From positions 1-17,174 of the forward strand of contig JAQGMD010000274.1 of NCBI GenBank assembly GCA_028292565.1: a stretch of DNA of 17,174 nt, in the 5' to 3' direction. Positions 13,867 to 17,174 of the stretch are shown here, one piece after another (the first letter of the stretch is position 1; each line of letters starts with the position of its first letter). The notes below the pieces were generated by a model. The model had not been told where the DNA came from, ran no database searches, and saw only the letters and a list, made by a program, of their open reading frames with translations. This DNA is from Burkholderia sp. GTDB taxonomy: Bacteria > Pseudomonadota > Gammaproteobacteria > Burkholderiales > Burkholderiaceae. A program made the translations under genes and the position numbers.

Positions 13867-15300
13867 ATGAGCACACACCTGGCACCAGAGGCATGCTCGA
13901 GACTGGCCACGCGGCTCGCGCTCCCCATTATCGTCGCCATGCTTGCAGCATGCTCCACACTGCCTAACGTCGACTATCTGCGAGAGGGGCAGGCACGGCT
14001 CCCGCCAGGACAGACGCCCACTATCGTCAACGCACGCGGCGAATTGTCCGAGGGGCGCAAGCAGGCGCTGCTCGATTCGCTGGCGGCGAAGGTCGCTCCC
14101 ACCGACATACTGAAAAAACATGTCGCAGCCGAAGAAGCAATCAGCGGCGCGCCTCTGGTCGCGGGCAACAAGGCGACCCTGCTTGACGACGGACCGCTCA
14201 CCATGCGCGCGATGACCAACGCAATTGGCGGCGCGCGCGACCATGTCAACCTGCAGACATATATATTCGAAGACGATGAAGTCGGACGCGCGCTCGCCGA
14301 CTTGCTGATCGAGAAGCAGTCGGCGGGCGTGCAGGTGACCCTGATCTACGACAGCGTCGGCGCAATAGCCACGCCACCGGAATTCTTCGACAGGCTGCGC
14401 GCGGCGGGCATCAACGCGCTCGAATACAACCCGGTCAATCCGTTAAAGGCCCAGCGCAACTGGGATATCAACCAGCGCGACCACCGCAAGCTGCTGGTGG
14501 TCGATGGCCGCGTCGCATTCACCGGGGGCGTCAATATCAGCAGGGTGTATGGCAAGAGTTCACTGCTGGAAAGCAAGCGCCAGCGCCCGCAGACGAAGGA
14601 CGCTAAGGAAGCGGCATGGCGCGATACCCACATGCAGATCGAAGGGCCGGTGGTTGCTGAATTCCAGAAGCTGTTCCTCGATACCTGGCAGCGCCAGACG
14701 GGAAAGGCATTGCCCGATGCGAAGTTTTTCCCGCAGCTCAGGCAGGCAGGCACGGCACTGGTGCGCGCGCTTGGCAGTACCGCGGAGAAGGCTGATTACA
14801 CCATCTACAAGACCTATATTTCAGCGCTCGCGCATGCGGACATCTATGCGCACCTGACCACTGCCTACTTTGTTCCCGATCGCCAGATCGTGGACGCGAT
14901 GAAGGACGCGGCCCGACGCGGCGTCGATGTGAAAATCATTTTCCCCAGCTTCGCTGACCATACGATGATTCTCTATGCCAGCCGCTCTTACTATGATGAG
15001 CTGCTCGCCGCCGGCATCAGGGTCTTTGAACGCAACGTGGCGATGCTGCATGCGAAAACAGCGGTCGTCGATGGCGTCTGGTCGACCATCGGCTCGACCA
15101 ATCTCGACATGCGCAGCTTCCTCCACAACGATGAAATCAATGCGGTGATACTGGATGTTGACTTCGCCACGCGGATGGAAACGCTGTTCGATCGCGATCT
15201 GAAGGAGTCGACAGAAATCACTGCACAAGACTGGAACAGGCGCGGCATGCGACACCGCTTCCGCGAATGGGCCGTGCGCTTGCTCGAGTATTGGTTGTAA
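13867..15300 (+). CDS. Phospholipase D-family lipoprotein (cardiolipin synthase-like)
   Basis: A 477-residue protein with two intact HKD motifs: HRKLLVVD (206-213) and HAKTAVVD (395-402), each followed by the usual G-S/G-x-N segment (FTGGVN, IGSTNLD). Together they make one active site for phosphatidyl transfer or hydrolysis, as in bacterial cardiolipin synthases. The N-terminus has a hydrophobic stretch and a lipobox LAAC with Cys29, predicting a lipoprotein anchored in the inner or outer membrane. That differs from E. coli ClsA, which has two N-terminal helices, so the protein may be a ClsB/YmdC-type or envelope phospholipase. The ATG has AGGAG about 15 bases upstream, which is far, plus a closer GGAAAAG. 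It is divergent from the DUF429 gene. Confidence 0.9.
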   Translation: MSTHLAPEACSRLATRLALPIIVAMLAACSTLPNVDYLREGQARLPPGQTPTIVNARGELSEGRKQALLDSLAAKVAPTDILKKHVAAEEAISGAPLVAGNKATLLDDGPLTMRAMTNAIGGARDHVNLQTYIFEDDEVGRALADLLIEKQSAGVQVTLIYDSVGAIATPPEFFDRLRAAGINALEYNPVNPLKAQRNWDINQRDHRKLLVVDGRVAFTGGVNISRVYGKSSLLESKRQRPQTKDAKEAAWRDTHMQIEGPVVAEFQKLFLDTWQRQTGKALPDAKFFPQLRQAGTALVRALGSTAEKADYTIYKTYISALAHADIYAHLTTAYFVPDRQIVDAMKDAARRGVDVKIIFPSFADHTMILYASRSYYDELLAAGIRVFERNVAMLHAKTAVVDGVWSTIGSTNLDMRSFLHNDEINAVILDVDFATRMETLFDRDLKESTEITAQDWNRRGMRHRFREWAVRLLEYWL

Positions 15301-15305
15301 TGAGC

Positions 15306-15325
15306 GGGCCGCAGTGAACCGGCCC
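15306..15325 (+). terminator. Weak hairpin after the phospholipase gene
   Basis: GGGCCG (15306-15311) pairs with CGGCCC (15320-15325) around an 8-base loop, starting five bases after the stop. There is no T-tract, so termination would be partial or Rho-assisted. Confidence 0.35.
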
Positions 15326-15481
15326 TTGAGCCCGCACGGAAACACGCTGTCCTGCAATTTTTCCCCGCCACATCCGTGAGGTGCGGAACTATTCGGTGCG
15401 TTGCTCCTCAATAAGGGGTGGCGAAAAAAACAAGAGGTATGCCTCGCAGGAAATCCCAGCGCTTACTGTTCCCGACCCCTT

Positions 15482-16882
15482 ATGGATTTAAACGTGCACA
15501 CTAGAAAGATTGCGTCACCTACGCGTCTGTTTTCGAATGCCTTCAGTTTCGTCGCCTTGCTTACAGCCTGTGGCAGCGGCGCTGACGGGCAGGTGCCCGT
15601 CAACGCGGCTGTCGGCGGCTTGCCGCAGTCGCAGCCAGTGGCCGCTTCCGTCGGCAAGGCGCTCGAGGTGCCGCAGTCGCTCGCCGGCGCCGCACCGTTC
15701 GACCAGGCGCGCTCCCTGAATGTACCGCCCGGCTTCGGCATCCGGCTATGGGCCCGCATAAACAAGGCTCGCTTCATGGCGCGCACACCGAATGGCGACA
15801 TCCTCGTCTCCGTCCCAAGTGAAGACAAGATCGTACTGCTGAGGGATCGCGCGAACGACGTGCCCGAGCAGTTCGATTTCGCCACCGGACTGCGCAAGCC
15901 GCACGACATGGTGTTCCATACAGTCGACAACGTCACCTGGCTATACGTTGCTGAAACACACCGCATAACGCGCTCTGTATACCAACCCGGCGCCAACACT
16001 ATGAGTGAACGCCAGGTTGTGATTGACAACCTGCCCGATTCGTCGACCGCCGAGTTGCAGGGGAGCTACGGCCACGAACTCAAGAACATGGCGTTCGGCG
16101 GGGACGGCAAGCTGTATCTGTCGATCGCATCCTCCTGCAACGCATGCACCACCGATGACACTGCCGATCCGGTGCGCGGCGCTATCCATCAATACAATGC
16201 CGACGGTACGGGCGGGCGACTTTTCGCACGAGGCATCCGCAATGCCGAAGGCCTCGATTTCATTCCCGGCACCAATACACTCTGGGTCGCGATCAACAAC
16301 CGCGACGATGTGTCATTTCCATTCGACACCGACTTCGACGGCGACACTGTGAGCGACCTCGGCAAGATGGTCGCTGGATATACCGACGACAATCCTCCGG
16401 AACTGTTCACCTCGATACGCGATGGCAGTAACTATGGCTGGCCGTTTTGCAACGCCACGCCTAATGCGACGATGTCGAATCTGGAAGTATTGCGTGACCA
16501 TGACAACAACCGGGACGGAGCGGCGCTCGATTGCTCGACTGTGATCCGCTCATCCAAGGGCATACAGGCGCACGCCGCGCCTCTTGGCTTTAGCTTCCTG
16601 CACCGCAGCGGCGTGCCTGCCGCGTACCGGAGTGGCGCTGTGGTGGCATTGCATGGCTGCTGGAACTGCACCACGCTCAAAGCGGGTTACAAGGTAACAT
16701 ATTTCCCGTTTGACGCGGCCGGCAACGCCGGTGCGGAAATGGACCTGGTCACCGGCTTTGTCACCGACCCGGTCGCACGCTCGTTCTGGGGCCGGCCGGT
16801 GGATGCGATTGCGGATGCCAAGGGCAACATCCTGATTTCGGATGATTATGCCGGGGCGATCTACCAGTTGTATCCGACTTGA
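15482..16882 (+). CDS. PQQ-dependent sugar (sorbosone-type) dehydrogenase lipoprotein
   Basis: A 466-residue predicted lipoprotein: hydrophobic stretch, then a lipobox LTAC with Cys30. After a Pro/Ala-rich linker comes a six-bladed beta-propeller of the glucose/sorbosone dehydrogenase class. Family segments include PPGFGIRLWARI (82-93), LRKPHDMVF (137-145), GHELKNMAFG (197-206), RGIRNAEGLDF (250-260) and DGSNYGWPFC (314-323). Such enzymes oxidise sugars or aldehydes in the periplasm with PQQ and pass electrons to the respiratory chain; the substrate is unknown. It has two CxxC pairs (219/222 and 393/396) and two DxDxDG-like acidic loops. No pqq genes are in this window. A TTG at 15401 would put 27 odd residues ahead of the signal, so I chose the ATG, although it lacks a clear ribosome site. 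Confidence 0.88.
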   Translation: MDLNVHTRKIASPTRLFSNAFSFVALLTACGSGADGQVPVNAAVGGLPQSQPVAASVGKALEVPQSLAGAAPFDQARSLNVPPGFGIRLWARINKARFMARTPNGDILVSVPSEDKIVLLRDRANDVPEQFDFATGLRKPHDMVFHTVDNVTWLYVAETHRITRSVYQPGANTMSERQVVIDNLPDSSTAELQGSYGHELKNMAFGGDGKLYLSIASSCNACTTDDTADPVRGAIHQYNADGTGGRLFARGIRNAEGLDFIPGTNTLWVAINNRDDVSFPFDTDFDGDTVSDLGKMVAGYTDDNPPELFTSIRDGSNYGWPFCNATPNATMSNLEVLRDHDNNRDGAALDCSTVIRSSKGIQAHAAPLGFSFLHRSGVPAAYRSGAVVALHGCWNCTTLKAGYKVTYFPFDAAGNAGAEMDLVTGFVTDPVARSFWGRPVDAIADAKGNILISDDYAGAIYQLYPT

Positions 16883-17174
16883 CCGTTGTCCGGCCCGTCC
16901 GAAAGTGCTACGTACGTTTTACACCTCCACAGTAAAGCTTACATCCACAGGTTTCGACAGCTTGAAAAGACGCTTCTGAACCGGACAGATGCGCGCCCCG
17001 CGAGTGAAAGCTTAATGCGCTGACACTTCGCGGGTGCCATCCGGTACAGATCCTATGGCACACATACTGCATGAACGCAGCTCGTGTCGCACCACGTGCT
17101 CTCGCGTGTGGTGGGCGCAACCGCCCACGCCCCCGATCCCATCACCCTGACGATTTCCCTACCGCTCATCATTC
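16883..17174. other. Non-coding end of window with hairpins
   Basis: No convincing gene was seen. CCCGCGAGTG (16997-17006) pairs with CACTTCGCGGG (17024-17034) with one bulge, leaving a 17-base loop. GTGGGCG (17111-17117) pairs perfectly with CGCCCAC (17122-17128) around CAAC. CCGGACAGAT (16981-16990) is echoed by CCGGTACAGAT near 17041. The hairpins may act as terminators of the PQQ dehydrogenase transcript, but they lack T-tracts. The stretch may instead be the upstream region of a gene beyond the window. Confidence 0.4.

Noticed and set aside
15401..15481. TTG-initiated extension of the PQQ dehydrogenase
   Set aside because: It would put 27 residues before a clear lipoprotein signal; the ATG gives a standard 29-residue signal before the lipobox cysteine.

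Overview
The window reads as an ordinary stretch of chromosome from a high-GC betaproteobacterium, most likely Burkholderiales and perhaps Oxalobacteraceae-like. That placement is inference from gene style and family mix: an AzlCD exporter behind a LysR regulator, an iron-type alcohol dehydrogenase followed by a NIPSNAP protein, and an 83-residue Burkholderiales-type orphan. No rRNA, tRNA, CRISPR array, transposase, phage gene or plasmid gene was seen.

Layout. Positions 1-177 are an imperfect inverted repeat with arms of about 48 bp, like a MITE or other non-autonomous repeat. A small SET-domain methyltransferase gene (226-729, +) follows and ends at a strong hairpin shared with the convergent azlCD exporter genes (763-1814, -). 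A LysR regulator (1876-2811, -) lies upstream of azlCD on the same strand and is divergent from an iron-containing alcohol dehydrogenase (2973-4112, +), a NIPSNAP protein (4184-4510, +) and an L,D-transpeptidase-fold protein (4583-5065, +). A dihydrofolate-reductase-like protein (5072-5599, -) converges on these, and a 65-residue orphan (5830-6027, +) starts from the opposite side.

From 12016 back to 6073 all genes are on the minus strand: a secreted alpha/beta hydrolase, a short actin-fold Hsp70 (YegD-like), a histidine phosphatase, NAD(P)HX dehydratase (nnrD), 3-methyladenine DNA glycosylase I (tag) and an SDR oxidoreductase. The phosphatase, nnrD and tag are tightly spaced and may be one transcript. 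Repair of damaged NAD(P)H and of alkylated DNA gives it a damage-control flavour.

The right part begins with the largest gene-poor stretch (12017-12494). Its right end holds a well-supported 32-codon small ORF directly before the 83-residue orphan. Then come a DUF429 protein (12841-13674, -) and two plus-strand predicted lipoproteins: a cardiolipin-synthase-like phospholipase D (13867-15300) and a PQQ/sorbosone-dehydrogenase-type beta-propeller (15482-16882). The last 292 bp have no convincing gene but contain hairpins.

I found no clear unknown multi-gene system. The best leads are the inverted-repeat element, the possibly leaderless SET gene, the coupled small ORF at 12387, and the spaced direct repeats between the LysR and dehydrogenase genes.
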